DNA from: JBBATK01 sp044228285 | GTDB taxonomy: Bacteria > Bacteroidota > Ignavibacteria > Kapaibacteriales > NICIL-2 | Assembly: GCA_044228285.1 (NCBI GenBank) | Contig: JBGAVD010000002.1 | Coordinates: 740,898 to 804,897, forward strand | Direction of reading: 5' to 3' | DNA length: 64,000 nucleotides | Part shown: positions 26,949-36,301 of the stretch, in pieces | Layout of the letters: every line of letters starts with the position of its first letter | Numbering within the stretch: position 1 is the stretch's first letter | Translations under genes and position numbers: made by a program | The notes under the pieces: generated by a model | What the model saw: only the letters and a program-made list of their open reading frames with translations | Database searches by the model: none | What the model was told of the DNA's origin: nothing

Positions 26949-28039
26949 TGAGCGACGAGCAAGCTATGCAGCGAGCCATAGAGCTTGCGGTGCAAGCTCA
27001 AGGCTTCGTGAGCCCAAATCCGCTCGTGGGTTGCGTCATTCTTCGCGATTCTCAAATCGTTGCAGAAGGATGGCACAAGAACTTTGGAGACCCACATGCA
27101 GAAGCACAGGCTTTGGCTTCTATACATGGTCCCTTGGACTCTACAACGCTCGTTTGTACTCTCGAGCCATGTTCCCATATAGGACGTAATCCTTCCTGTG
27201 CTGATACCATTATTGCTGCTGGTATTCGAAGAGTAGTCGTTGGATGCACTGACCCGAATCCGTTGGTCCAAGGACGCGGTATTGCTCGAATGCGAGCAGC
27301 AGGCATAGAAGTGATTGAGAATGTGCTGGAGAAGGAATGTCGTTGGATGAATCGCTTCTTTCTCAAGAGTATAACAGAAAAAGCGCCCTATAGTATCCTA
27401 AAAGTAGCTCAGACAATTGATTCTCGTGTGAGCGCTGCGCAAGGGGAACGCTTGCAGCTAAGCTGCAGAGAAAGTCAGATACGCCTTCATGAATTACGCG
27501 CACAGTGCGATGCAGTGATTGTTGGTGCTGATACAGCGATAATCGATAACCCACAATTGAATGTACGCTTTAGCTCAGGAAGAGATCCTGTTCGTGTGGT
27601 TATTGATTCTCAGTTACGGTGCCCAACCAACCTCCAGCTTTTTAGTGATACGAATGCAGCATCAACTATCGTTTGCTGCTCCTCTTCAATGCAGGGAACA
27701 GCTCAGGCGCTGAGCTTGCAAGCGAAAGGAGTGCGGTTTGTTTTTGCGGTACCAGAGGTGACAGGACACCTCAACCTGCACCATTGCCTTGAACAATTGT
27801 ACTCTCAGTATTCGATATGTTCAGTTCTTATTGAAGCAGGTTCCAAGTTAAGCAAGGCATGCATCGACCAGCGCTGCGTTGATGAATTGATGCTGATAGT
27901 TACACCAGTGCTTCTTGGAAACGGTCCCATTGCGTTTGATGGAGGTCTCGTACAAGACCCAATGGAGCAAACCTTTCATCTTCAGAGTGTGCAAATCTCT
28001 GGGGCAGACTGTCATATTCTTATGACAACAAAACAGTAA
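26948..28039 (+). CDS. ribD: bifunctional riboflavin synthesis deaminase/reductase RibD
   Basis: Carries out two steps of riboflavin synthesis: deamination of the diaminopyrimidine intermediate, then NADPH-dependent reduction of its ribose. The deaminase domain (about residues 1-145) has the zinc site H50-A-E52 and PC75...C84 in LEPCSHIGRNPSC. The reductase domain (about 150-363) shows LKVAQTIDSRVSA and the VIVGADTAIIDNPQLNVR segment. GTG at 26948 shares one base with the preceding stop. GTG at 26930 or ATG at 26966 are alternatives; homology begins at DEQAMQRA either way. No other rib gene and no FMN riboswitch are nearby. Confidence 0.95.
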   Translation: MSDEQAMQRAIELAVQAQGFVSPNPLVGCVILRDSQIVAEGWHKNFGDPHAEAQALASIHGPLDSTTLVCTLEPCSHIGRNPSCADTIIAAGIRRVVVGCTDPNPLVQGRGIARMRAAGIEVIENVLEKECRWMNRFFLKSITEKAPYSILKVAQTIDSRVSAAQGERLQLSCRESQIRLHELRAQCDAVIVGADTAIIDNPQLNVRFSSGRDPVRVVIDSQLRCPTNLQLFSDTNAASTIVCCSSSMQGTAQALSLQAKGVRFVFAVPEVTGHLNLHHCLEQLYSQYSICSVLIEAGSKLSKACIDQRCVDELMLIVTPVLLGNGPIAFDGGLVQDPMEQTFHLQSVQISGADCHILMTTKQ

Positions 28040-28044
28040 TTTTG
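28037..28044 (+). promoter_or_regulatory. candidate -7 promoter box for the GNDxY repeat gene
   Basis: TAATTTTG matches TAnnTTTG and overlaps the ribD stop codon. A start about seven bases on gives a leader of roughly 34 bases to the ATG at 28085. Confidence 0.35.
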
Positions 28045-28084
28045 CTTTGCACATCTACCTCTTCCGCATTCAAAATTGAACTCT

Positions 28085-31000
28085 ATGCGTACAACGCCTG
28101 CTGGTCCATGGTTCTTACTCGCATTCCTCTTGCTTGGGACACTACCTAACTCGGACTTGCGAGCTCAGGATGGGTTTTCAAAAGCGACCCTCAATCACAT
28201 TGACTCAGCGTTGAGCATTCTCGATATGTCGCGTAAAGACTGTGCAATGCGAGCTGACATGGTTAATGCCGATCACCACCGTTTAAACCTCATCACCAAG
28301 CTTTTCAGTACTCCACTTAAGAGTGGGGATTTTGCCTCATACTATGCAAAACAATGTGGGCTTCTTGGTTATGAAAATGCTGATTTAGTGTTTACACGGA
28401 TGATGTCGGACGCACAAGTAGGCGTTTACCGTCCACTTGATTATAGCTACGATTCTACCCTCCTTCATCATATCAAGAGTGTTCGCAAAGCAGATGGAAG
28501 CACCGTCTCAAAAGATATCTTGGAGAATCTCACCTTATCAGCGCTCATCCGACAGTACATCATACCGGCATTCAAGGCGGCTGAAGTGGCGGAGCGTTCA
28601 CAAGCAAACTGTAAGAAGCATACGATTCTTGTTGAGCACTGCGACAGTCTACTCATGATGAGCGAAGAAGATTCAGGTGCGAATCCTTATGAGTTGAAAG
28701 CTGGAGAACTCCGCTCAGACTCTCTTTCACGATTGTATTTCGAGGAGGCAGCAAGCTGCGACTTAGAGCGTATCTGCTCATCAGGTCTAAGTCTCTACCG
28801 ACAACTACTCGCCCAAGCTTCCAGTTCCGCAAGTGCAGTGCAACTGCTTGCCGACTCTGTTCAAACCTTATTCTTGGAAACGACCTATGGAACGATAGCG
28901 ATTGGTGGTGCACAAGCAGATCATTATGAAGGCGACTATTTTCTCATTCTCGATGTTGGCGGTAATGACACTTATGTCCTCTCGCTCGACAAGAAATCCG
29001 CAATGTCGAAATCAATGCGAGCAATCGTAGATCTTTCAGGAAATGATATGTACCTCGGTTCGGGGTACAGCTTAGGCGCTGGAGTCTTTGGTACAGGCTT
29101 AGTCATTGATCTGAGTGGGAATGATACGTATAAAGCGTCATCATTTTCCTTGGGAGCTGGATTGTTTGGAGTAGGGATCGTGCACGACCTTTCTGGCACG
29201 GATAGCTATTTGGGAGGAGTGTTCTCGCAAGGAGCAGGGGCCTTTGGAATTGGTTTGTTAATCGACGACAAAGGAAACGATCTCTACAGTGTGCAAGCGT
29301 ACGGTCAAGGCTTCGGATTTACAGGCGGCCTGGGTGCACTCTGTGACAAGGAAGGAAATGATGTATACACTACCCAAAGCCCATTCGTCGATATTCTTCG
29401 ATACGATTCCCATTTCGTTTCTTTTACACAAGGTGCAGCCTTAGGTCAGCGACCAACAGCAAGCGGCGGAATAGGCTTGCTTGTAGATAAGGCAGGAAAT
29501 GATTCGTATACATGCGACATTTACGGTCAAGGTTCTGCCTACTGGTTTGGTTTCGCTGCCCTGGTAGATGGCGATGGCGAAGACCGCTATCAAGCCTATC
29601 AGTACGCTCAAGGTGCAGGAATACATTTTGCCCATGGCTTGCTGTGGGACAAGCAAGGTGATGATGTGTACGTCTCTCACGGAGTATCCCAAGGCTGTGG
29701 TCACGATGTCGGTGTTGGTGTGTTAGTAGATGAAGCAGGCAATGATTCATACGTGGCTGAGTCTTTGTCACTTGGTGGCGGCAATGCTAATGCCGTTTCC
29801 ATTTTTGTTGATGATAAAGGCGATGATAGCTACATCGCACGCAATGCCTCGAATTGTTTTGGCTTCTCGGATTTCCGTCGCAACTATGGCATGATTGGCC
29901 TGTTTGTAGATGCAGCTGGTTCAGATTTGTATGGTGAAAGTGAACGAAACAATCAAGTACAGACAAAGTCTAGCTACGGCGTGTTTCTCGATCATCAGTT
30001 TGACGATTTGACAGGTCCAGCGAACCAAGGAGTTCAAGGCAGCAGTGCTCCTTCGAAACCAGAGCCAGTTGTGAAACTTGCCTCTACTGTGGATTCACTA
30101 TTCATACAAGCTTCAACCGCCCCTCAGAAGTTTCAATACATGGTTGGTCCGGCACGTGAACGGCTTATTGCAATGGGAGACTCTGGCTTACAATACTGTG
30201 CAACAAGATTGTCTGAACCGAGTCCTCGTGAACGCCTCGCGCTGGAATACCTCATTCCAAAAATGTATGAGAAGGATCCGGGTTCTGTACGTGCACTTCT
30301 AGCTGATTCATTGAAGTCTTCAAGCGTAGCATGTCTGAACTTTTGTATGTGGGCTGTTGGAAAGTGCAAGATTGACTCGCTACGAGCTCCGCTTGTGCAA
30401 CTGTGTTTGCACAATGATTGGCGTGTTCGCGCAGCCGCAGTGCAGCAGATCGGAGAAGCAGGCATGGTTGACGCCGTTGAATCCTGTACGGCACTGACGA
30501 AAGATACGGTACCCAATGTACGTATGCGAGCAGCTTACTCTCTTGCCCAGCTACGTCCAGAAATGGTCGCTCCATTGTGCAAAGCCTTGTTAAAAGATCC
30601 TCTTCAAATTGTACGCAACGCCGTAGGCTGTGGTCTGAGAGCAAACAAGAAGCTCTCTCCTGAGCTATTGCGGGAACTTCTTGACAACAACACGAGTACG
30701 CGAGCACGTCGTTCTCTCTTGCTAGCCATAAGTGGCATCGACACCTCTTTAAGTACGGAGTCCCTTGTAAGCCTACTCGTCAGCCTTGATGAGGAGGAGA
30801 GAGAGTGGGGTTATAGACTTTTGCAAGAACTCCGCTCACCGTACTGGATAACGTTCCGAGAGCGCTGTGCTCAAAGTGAAGGCAATGTTACATTGAGCAG
30901 ATTATTGCTATCGGGCAGCTCCGCTGCCCCTTCACTCGAGAAATCGAAGGTTGAGCTTCAGCGCAAGGGATCCGCATCGGAGGGACATGGAAACAAGAAG

Positions 31001-31123
31001 AATGACTCAGATAGCTCAGAAAAAGTGTTCAAGAAGATGTCTACAAAGCGTTCTGCAAAAGCACCTCCAATTCCTAAGAAGAAGTCAAGTGGAGAGGCTG
31101 CCGAGGTTCCGGCAGACAAGTAA
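28085..31123 (+). CDS. exported GNDxY-repeat plus HEAT-repeat protein (1012 aa)
   Basis: Signal peptide of about 27 residues ending in RAQ (ATG at 28085 preferred to the TTG at 28076). A helical region (about 30-270) comes first. Then come twelve repeats of about 26 residues (about 285-620) with the plan hydrophobic-x-hydrophobic-D-x-x-G-[NDST]-D-x-Y, then a glycine-rich GxGxxxGxG half. Next is a HEAT-like helical repeat region (about 655-905, e.g. NDWRVRAAAVQQIGEAG and VPNVRMRAAYSLAQL). A Lys/Ser-rich tail (about 940-1012) ends the protein. The repeats suggest a beta solenoid or beta roll; aspartates at each turn could bind calcium, but the spacing is not that of RTX nonapeptides. No enzyme domain is seen. 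Two palindromes (30913, 31098) lie in the tail linker. Function unknown. Confidence 0.8.
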   Translation: MRTTPAGPWFLLAFLLLGTLPNSDLRAQDGFSKATLNHIDSALSILDMSRKDCAMRADMVNADHHRLNLITKLFSTPLKSGDFASYYAKQCGLLGYENADLVFTRMMSDAQVGVYRPLDYSYDSTLLHHIKSVRKADGSTVSKDILENLTLSALIRQYIIPAFKAAEVAERSQANCKKHTILVEHCDSLLMMSEEDSGANPYELKAGELRSDSLSRLYFEEAASCDLERICSSGLSLYRQLLAQASSSASAVQLLADSVQTLFLETTYGTIAIGGAQADHYEGDYFLILDVGGNDTYVLSLDKKSAMSKSMRAIVDLSGNDMYLGSGYSLGAGVFGTGLVIDLSGNDTYKASSFSLGAGLFGVGIVHDLSGTDSYLGGVFSQGAGAFGIGLLIDDKGNDLYSVQAYGQGFGFTGGLGALCDKEGNDVYTTQSPFVDILRYDSHFVSFTQGAALGQRPTASGGIGLLVDKAGNDSYTCDIYGQGSAYWFGFAALVDGDGEDRYQAYQYAQGAGIHFAHGLLWDKQGDDVYVSHGVSQGCGHDVGVGVLVDEAGNDSYVAESLSLGGGNANAVSIFVDDKGDDSYIARNASNCFGFSDFRRNYGMIGLFVDAAGSDLYGESERNNQVQTKSSYGVFLDHQFDDLTGPANQGVQGSSAPSKPEPVVKLASTVDSLFIQASTAPQKFQYMVGPARERLIAMGDSGLQYCATRLSEPSPRERLALEYLIPKMYEKDPGSVRALLADSLKSSSVACLNFCMWAVGKCKIDSLRAPLVQLCLHNDWRVRAAAVQQIGEAGMVDAVESCTALTKDTVPNVRMRAAYSLAQLRPEMVAPLCKALLKDPLQIVRNAVGCGLRANKKLSPELLRELLDNNTSTRARRSLLLAISGIDTSLSTESLVSLLVSLDEEEREWGYRLLQELRSPYWITFRERCAQSEGNVTLSRLLLSGSSAAPSLEKSKVELQRKGSASEGHGNKKNDSDSSEKVFKKMSTKRSAKAPPIPKKKSSGEAAEVPADK
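30913..30929. repeat. 7-bp short-loop palindrome in the linker before the Lys/Ser-rich tail
   Basis: GGGCAGC, TCC, GCTGCCC. In frame it encodes Gly-Ser-Ser-Ala-Ala-Pro-Ser just after the HEAT region. A second, 6-bp palindrome with a 6-base loop (31098-31115) lies in the tail. Confidence 0.4.
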
Positions 31124-31345
31124 TCAGCACAGTGGTGCTATTTAAGCTAATCACTCTAACCTTACACACAGCTGTCGGAACACTTTCTGTACATCTGTGA
31201 AAAGAGTCAATCTTATGATAGATGTCTAAGATTCAATACGCTCTTGACTGGTCTGTAAACCGATAGTTCCATGTTTTAGCTGACAACGATTTGAATTGAG
31301 TGATGAATTTGAGTTAGACAGAATGCTCATGTATGCACTTATAAA

Positions 31346-32977
31346 ATGATCAGACATCCTTTCACACTTTCTCGCAGCGCTCAAGAACTTGATATCGCTC
31401 TTCGTTCTGCTATCCTGAGTGAAGCATGGATGAATGACAAAGATGTACTCGTTCTCGTATGGGAGAAGGGGCGCGAACAACTGTATCTAGAGTGCCATCT
31501 GAGAGATCCTTTCGTGAGCCCTTGTCTGCGACATCAGCAAAGCCGTCCTCGACATCATACTCAGGATGTATTAGAGATTGGTTTGGGCGCCATGGTTCGA
31601 AAAGTGCAGCATCGTGATCCTGACCGTATCCTCCTCATTGAATGTCAGCGAGTGACTATTCACATCCAACTCTTTGGTGGTGGCAAAGCAAACGTTTTGC
31701 TTTGTAACGGAGATAACTACATCATTGATGCAGCTAAGCACAAGAGATCACTCATAGCTAAGGAAGTCCAAAACAAAGCCCTGAGTTTTGCGACATTGGC
31801 AGAGGCAGATCAGGCCATGAGACTCCACAAGTACTTATCGAGTACTGTGGATCAGCTTGGTCCATGGTATGCATCCGAGCTTATGTATCGCATGTCGATC
31901 GATGAGTCGCTGACTCTTGCTGATTGTGATACCGAGTTGCTTGGAAGATGTATTGAGGCTTCAGCGCAGTTGAAAAGAGAGTGTCTGACAAGTTCACAGG
32001 TATTCATCTTACAGAACAAGACAGGTGACGAGGTGCTTTCACTCATTCCTCTTCATGGTTATGCTGAACAAGCGCAGTATACGAGCTTACAAGATGCAGT
32101 GCAGTGGCGTGTGATTCACCTGCACCAAGTTTTCAAGCGCAAGATGATGCTCGACAGTTTGCGAACAAGCGCGCTCAAAGAAGAGCGAAGATTGCTTCGT
32201 GCGCTGGAGGGTATGCGAGAAGCTATAGAGAGTACTGAGAAGCAGCAGAAGTTGCAGTACGCAGCAGATCTACTGTTAAGTCAGCCTTCTGTGCACCGTA
32301 GCGGTCTCTCGGAGCTTCGAGTGTCCGGCTGGTACGATGATCAGGTACATATTGTCCTAGATCCAAAGTACAATCTGGCAGAGAATGCCGAGCGCTACTA
32401 CCAAAAGGCACGTCGCTCTCGTGAAGCCCGACGTATCACTCTTGAGCGTCAACCTGCTTACCAGGCAAAGCTGGAGCTAGTGCGGACACTCTTAGCCGAG
32501 TTAGAGGCAGATCCAACGAATGAACGACTACAGGAACTATTCATCAAGATGCAACCGAAAACAAAAACTACAGATGCTGCTAAAACGGGGGTTGATGCAA
32601 GCGTCTATCGTCAGTTTGAGCTAGCTCCAGGCTACACTCTCTATGTTGGAAGAAGTGCTGCGAACAATGACGAACTGACTATGCGCTTTGCAAAGCAGAA
32701 CGACCTTTGGTTTCATGCGCGAGGTGTGAGCGGCTCGCATGCAGTGTTGCGTTGCGCAGATGCAGGGAAAGTCCCTAAAGCAATTGTCGAGAAAGCTGGT
32801 GCTATCGCAGCTTATTATTCCAAGGCGAGGAACGCGAAATACACACCTGTGGTCTACACGCAACGCAAGTACGTGCGTAAACCAAAAGGAGCGGCTGTCG
32901 GTGCCGTACACTTAGAGAGAGAAGAAGTTATGATGGTAGAACCCCGACTACCAGACGGTATGAAAGATCAAGAATAG
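31346..32977 (+). CDS. rqcH: RqcH/NFACT-family ribosome quality-control protein
   Basis: Homologue of eukaryotic Rqc2 and bacterial RqcH, which binds obstructed 50S subunits and directs alanine tailing of stalled chains. The 543-aa product has the NFACT-N domain (about 1-205, including D93-R94 in DPDRILLIECQ, where RqcH carries its essential Asp-Arg), a helical HhH/coiled-coil middle (about 210-400), and the NFACT-R domain (about 425-530, ANNDELTMRFAKQNDLWFHARGVSGSHAVLR). These proteins were formerly annotated as fibronectin-binding proteins. The 222-base gap upstream holds nothing I can name beyond a small AGCAC/GTGCT dyad at 31126. Confidence 0.93.
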   Translation: MIRHPFTLSRSAQELDIALRSAILSEAWMNDKDVLVLVWEKGREQLYLECHLRDPFVSPCLRHQQSRPRHHTQDVLEIGLGAMVRKVQHRDPDRILLIECQRVTIHIQLFGGGKANVLLCNGDNYIIDAAKHKRSLIAKEVQNKALSFATLAEADQAMRLHKYLSSTVDQLGPWYASELMYRMSIDESLTLADCDTELLGRCIEASAQLKRECLTSSQVFILQNKTGDEVLSLIPLHGYAEQAQYTSLQDAVQWRVIHLHQVFKRKMMLDSLRTSALKEERRLLRALEGMREAIESTEKQQKLQYAADLLLSQPSVHRSGLSELRVSGWYDDQVHIVLDPKYNLAENAERYYQKARRSREARRITLERQPAYQAKLELVRTLLAELEADPTNERLQELFIKMQPKTKTTDAAKTGVDASVYRQFELAPGYTLYVGRSAANNDELTMRFAKQNDLWFHARGVSGSHAVLRCADAGKVPKAIVEKAGAIAAYYSKARNAKYTPVVYTQRKYVRKPKGAAVGAVHLEREEVMMVEPRLPDGMKDQE

Positions 32978-33114
32978 CATTTCGTGGTATCAGTACGAAC
33001 GAAGTGCAGGATTCCAATCGAACGAGGGTACGACAGACGGGTGTAACAATCGAAAGAGTAGACAAGGAGAGCAATACAAGGTTGCAGACTACAGCTTTTG
33101 CGACGAGCGCGAGA

Positions 33115-34059
33115 TTATCGCCACCAAATTGGTGAGATAAACTTCTGTGGATCATCAGTAATGATCAAGTCAGAAGATAGGTCGGAACTAGGTTCAAAGT
33201 AGCCGCTAGCAGGTGAGGAGTAGAGCGCTTTGCCCAAGTTGAAGCCATTTGAGAAGCTATTTACCCATGGCACATTGAGTTCGCAATTAGAATCTTGAAA
33301 ACGGCCAAAAAGGAAAACGATGGCTTTGTTGCGAACCGTACCAACCGTGTTAAGCGGAACCAAACCTCTGAACTCACGACCTTGGACAGCAGCAACGGGA
33401 TCCGAAAACAGATAGACGGTACCAACTCCAACTTTACCGTTGCAACCATAGAACTTGGAGATCAGAGAATCTGGAGGATAGCTATCGAAATCTATGCGAT
33501 AGGTATTCGTTAAAACATCGATGGTCCCAGTTCCCCACACAAAAGAAACGTCATTGCCACCAGCAGCTTTCCAGAAGACAGCCAAGTTCGGATTGTTTGG
33601 AATGCGAATGTTCTTATCGAAAGTTATGGAGCCACTAATACTGAAGAGTGGACCAGACTGAGATTGGAAGTTTAGCGAGGTCTTCGTTGCTGTATTCTTG
33701 AGTACAATTGTACTGTTTGAAATACTGTCGATACGGAAGGTACTCTTTTGGGAACCATCTTCTGGTACAAGCGTGACACTTGAATCTGATGCCTTGTAGT
33801 ACCAACGGCCTTGTGTAGACGTAGCTTTGGGGCTAGAAGAGTTATAATATCCGTCTCGTTTGATGTCTAAAAGCCAACCTTTTAGCACTTCTGTGTTTGA
33901 GCTAGAACTGTCTTGCGACATCAACCACTTCTGTGCGAAGTATCTCTGAATGGGCTCGGGTATTGTCTCATAGGGAACCACAGTACTCTCTTTGCACGAG
34001 TTCAAACTCAGTGCACTAAGGAGTAATGAGCTAAGTACTATGCGCGACAAATAGTTCAT
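33115..34059 (-). CDS. lipoprotein of unknown function (314 aa)
   Basis: Signal sequence with lipobox LNSC (Cys22). Residues about 38-125 have a lipocalin-like plan often seen in Bacteroidota lipoproteins: a leading helix (IQRYFAQKWLMS), then short strands around RWYYKASDSSVTLVPEDG. The C-terminal 190 residues are beta-rich (SISGSITFDKNI, FWKAAGGNDVSFVWGTG) and not recognised. It is convergent with rqcH over a 137-base gap and lies downstream of the anti-sigma gene on the same strand, so it could be a late gene or target of that regulon. Confidence 0.65.
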   Translation of the reverse strand: MNYLSRIVLSSLLLSALSLNSCKESTVVPYETIPEPIQRYFAQKWLMSQDSSSSNTEVLKGWLLDIKRDGYYNSSSPKATSTQGRWYYKASDSSVTLVPEDGSQKSTFRIDSISNSTIVLKNTATKTSLNFQSQSGPLFSISGSITFDKNIRIPNNPNLAVFWKAAGGNDVSFVWGTGTIDVLTNTYRIDFDSYPPDSLISKFYGCNGKVGVGTVYLFSDPVAAVQGREFRGLVPLNTVGTVRNKAIVFLFGRFQDSNCELNVPWVNSFSNGFNLGKALYSSPASGYFEPSSDLSSDLIITDDPQKFISPIWWR

Positions 34060-34149
34060 GGAGCGGGTGGTTTGCTGAAAACAAACTCGAACACATGGGG
34101 AATTTGTCGAAAAGAGTGTTCACCACCAAGAAAAATTCTTCAACACACA

Positions 34150-35583
34150 TTAAAAATTCAGACGAAAGCCGTAGCTGAATGAAGTCTTCTGAGGCCATGA
34201 GGCATTACTACCAGAGGTGCGCAGGAAGCTCTGCTCAAGTCCGGCAACGAACGACACCCGAGAATCTGGCTGCCATTCGACTCCTGGGAACAATCTGACC
34301 ATTGCTCCGACATCGGCAGCACCCACTCCAACTTGGAGAAATGCCCGAATAGGGAGGTCTGAAAGAATCTCATCTGAACGCAGACGGGCACCTATTGTTG
34401 ACCACCACATCATCTGTTGAACTACGGGTTCTCCGAATCCGGGAGTGTTGTTGTACACCAGGGTTGCGAAATTCTCGCGACCGCCACTTAGGAAGAAGCC
34501 CAGGTTCTCACTGAATTGATAGCTAAGTGAGGCACTAAGGTTAGCTACGTTACGCGCTTGCGCTGGATCGATCACTGAGTCCATTGTTTGTTGTATCGAC
34601 TGAACGCCGCGCAATTCAGCTGTCCACTTTGAAGGCTGTATCGCAGCAGCAGTGGCTGCCTCTGTACCCAGCGACAGGGTCATGTGTGGAAGGCTATAGT
34701 GATCAACGGCAATGTTTGCTTTCGAACTGGCATTGCTGCCATTCATTGATTGGCTTATCGCACTATTCGATGCGAGCATCACTTGACTGACGCTAGGGAT
34801 TGACATCGAGGAAGCGGTGCGATTGTCCGTATTCAAAACAGAACTGCCGCCATTTGACCTTGTATTATCCTGAGTGCGAAGTACAGGCGCTGCTTGATGA
34901 AGCTCAGCGCTGTTGTTCTGTGAGCTCCGTAGGCTGCCTTGCAGATCTTGCTTTAACCCTTGTTGATGCACTAGATTGTTAATGACTTGCTGCGTTTGTT
35001 GTAAGCGCGACTGAACGAGTGCCAATGTTGATTGTTGCTCTTGAAAGCGAGAAAGTAGTTCGGACTCACGATTATTCAGCTGCTGGCTCGAAGCTTGTGC
35101 GTTATCGATTGAGCTTCCATTCTCAGGTCCAAATTGACGTGCTTCGTAAACGTTTTGAGAGCCAGAATAGGTTTGTGCAGGGCTAGATGGTGTTGCACCC
35201 TGGTAAGCGGAGTAGAATCCACCTGCAGCGCCGAGAATTGGTAGCAAGCATAACAGAGCAACATTAGACCAGTGCGAGAAAAGTCCTGAGAACCATGGCG
35301 AACTGCCAGAATTCGAATGTAGGGTAGCACCAGCTGCTGCTGTGGCGGTTGCGAGTGTGCTGAAGCCTGCACGCGACATAAGGGCTTGTCCCAAAGCTGC
35401 AGAAGGAACAATCGAAGCAGTCTCGTGAACTGCAGCATTTCGGATTTTCAACGCATCCTCAAACTCGTGCTGAAGATCTTGGTCATCCGCCATTGCCTTA
35501 AACAGCAATGAACGCTCAACGCCGGAGTGCTCGCCATCGAGAAAGAGATAGATAAGCTCAGAGGAACTAAATGAAGTGCTCAT
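34150..35583 (-). CDS. putative dual-membrane anti-sigma factor with C-terminal beta barrel
   Basis: The 477-aa product (ATG at 35583; a longer frame uses TTG) combines parts that belong to different compartments. Residues 8-60 look like the cytoplasmic helical domain of anti-sigma factors (LIYLFLDGEHSGVERSLLF). One membrane helix follows at about 107-127. A Gln/Ser-rich periplasmic stretch with a coiled coil (about 165-230) leads to a C-terminal region (about 325-477) of amphipathic strands ending in SFSYGFRLNF with terminal Phe, as in outer-membrane barrels. It follows the ECF sigma gene by 76 bases. The same plan is known for dual membrane-spanning anti-sigma factors (Dma) of Bacteroides. 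Likely role: hold the sigma factor until an outer-membrane signal arrives. Confidence 0.7.
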   Translation of the reverse strand: MSTSFSSSELIYLFLDGEHSGVERSLLFKAMADDQDLQHEFEDALKIRNAAVHETASIVPSAALGQALMSRAGFSTLATATAAAGATLHSNSGSSPWFSGLFSHWSNVALLCLLPILGAAGGFYSAYQGATPSSPAQTYSGSQNVYEARQFGPENGSSIDNAQASSQQLNNRESELLSRFQEQQSTLALVQSRLQQTQQVINNLVHQQGLKQDLQGSLRSSQNNSAELHQAAPVLRTQDNTRSNGGSSVLNTDNRTASSMSIPSVSQVMLASNSAISQSMNGSNASSKANIAVDHYSLPHMTLSLGTEAATAAAIQPSKWTAELRGVQSIQQTMDSVIDPAQARNVANLSASLSYQFSENLGFFLSGGRENFATLVYNNTPGFGEPVVQQMMWWSTIGARLRSDEILSDLPIRAFLQVGVGAADVGAMVRLFPGVEWQPDSRVSFVAGLEQSFLRTSGSNASWPQKTSFSYGFRLNF

Positions 35584-35659
35584 GATATTCTGGTCGACAT
35601 GTTGACAATGTAAAAAGGTACTGATACGATAAAGCGAACCCGCACAAAAGAAATCACTA

Positions 35660-36223
35660 TCAGAACTGAGTATTATCCTCAAAGTAGGGCGCGAGAATAT
35701 CTCTCATGCGCTTCTTTGAACGAACAACCCAATTACGCACTGTACTTACAGGAACCTGCATTTGCTCGCCAATTTCTTCATAACTCATTCCATGGTACAT
35801 CTGTAACACGAGTGCTTCCCGATATTCATCAGAAAGGAGATCAAGTGCCATGGTTATAAGCTGCGCTACCTCACGAGATTCAACCTGTTTGTCTTCGTTT
35901 GGACGATGAAAATCCTGAAACTCAACTGTGCGTGAACGATGGTCACGTTTCCAGTTTAGACAAAGGTTTCGCGCAATTCGAAGCAGAAATGCAGCAACGT
36001 TTGTCATGTCACGCTCATCCTGAACCGAACGGAGGAAACGAATGAAGGTATCTTGAAAAACGTCATCAGCAGCAGTATCGTCGGCAAGTATCTTCCGACA
36101 ATACATATACACACGTTGACTATAGCGGGCGTAGATCTCGGCAAAAGCAGTCTCCTTCGTGCCATCGGCTCGAAGCAGCTCATAGAGCTCGATATCAGTG
36201 AGTGTGCTGTAGTCGTTTTGCAT
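35660..36223 (-). CDS. ECF-type RNA polymerase sigma factor
   Basis: A 187-aa ECF sigma factor from the ATG at 36223; the frame can extend to a TTG at 36247. Region 2 is at about residues 20-90 (FAEIYARYSQRVYMYCRKIL, ADDVFQDTFIRFL, and ARNLCLNWKRD). Region 4 is at about 125-180 (LLSDEYREALVLQMYHGMSYEEIGEQMQVPVSTVRNWVVRSKKRMR) with its helix-turn-helix. The putative dual-membrane anti-sigma gene lies immediately downstream. The group is the RpoE-like type common in Bacteroidota. An autoregulated promoter is expected upstream, but I cannot identify its sequence. Confidence 0.93.
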   Translation of the reverse strand: MQNDYSTLTDIELYELLRADGTKETAFAEIYARYSQRVYMYCRKILADDTAADDVFQDTFIRFLRSVQDERDMTNVAAFLLRIARNLCLNWKRDHRSRTVEFQDFHRPNEDKQVESREVAQLITMALDLLSDEYREALVLQMYHGMSYEEIGEQMQVPVSTVRNWVVRSKKRMRDILAPYFEDNTQF

Positions 36224-36301
36224 GCTTTGTCTCAAAAACACGGGCAAACATTGCCTGTTTCAATATACAAGCACAACGAATGATAGAATGGGGGATTTAC
36301 A

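Noticed and set aside
26906..27271. Minus-strand frames over ribD
   Set aside because: The plus strand carries the complete RibD zinc and reductase motifs.
28940..29950. Regular repeats considered as a CRISPR-like or tandem DNA repeat
   Set aside because: Repetition is at the protein level (about 26 residues) with diverged codons and no spacer pattern; it is a coding repeat.
28940..29950. RTX calcium-binding nonapeptide assignment
   Set aside because: The GGxGxDxUx spacing is not present; the unit is about 26 residues with GND at each turn.
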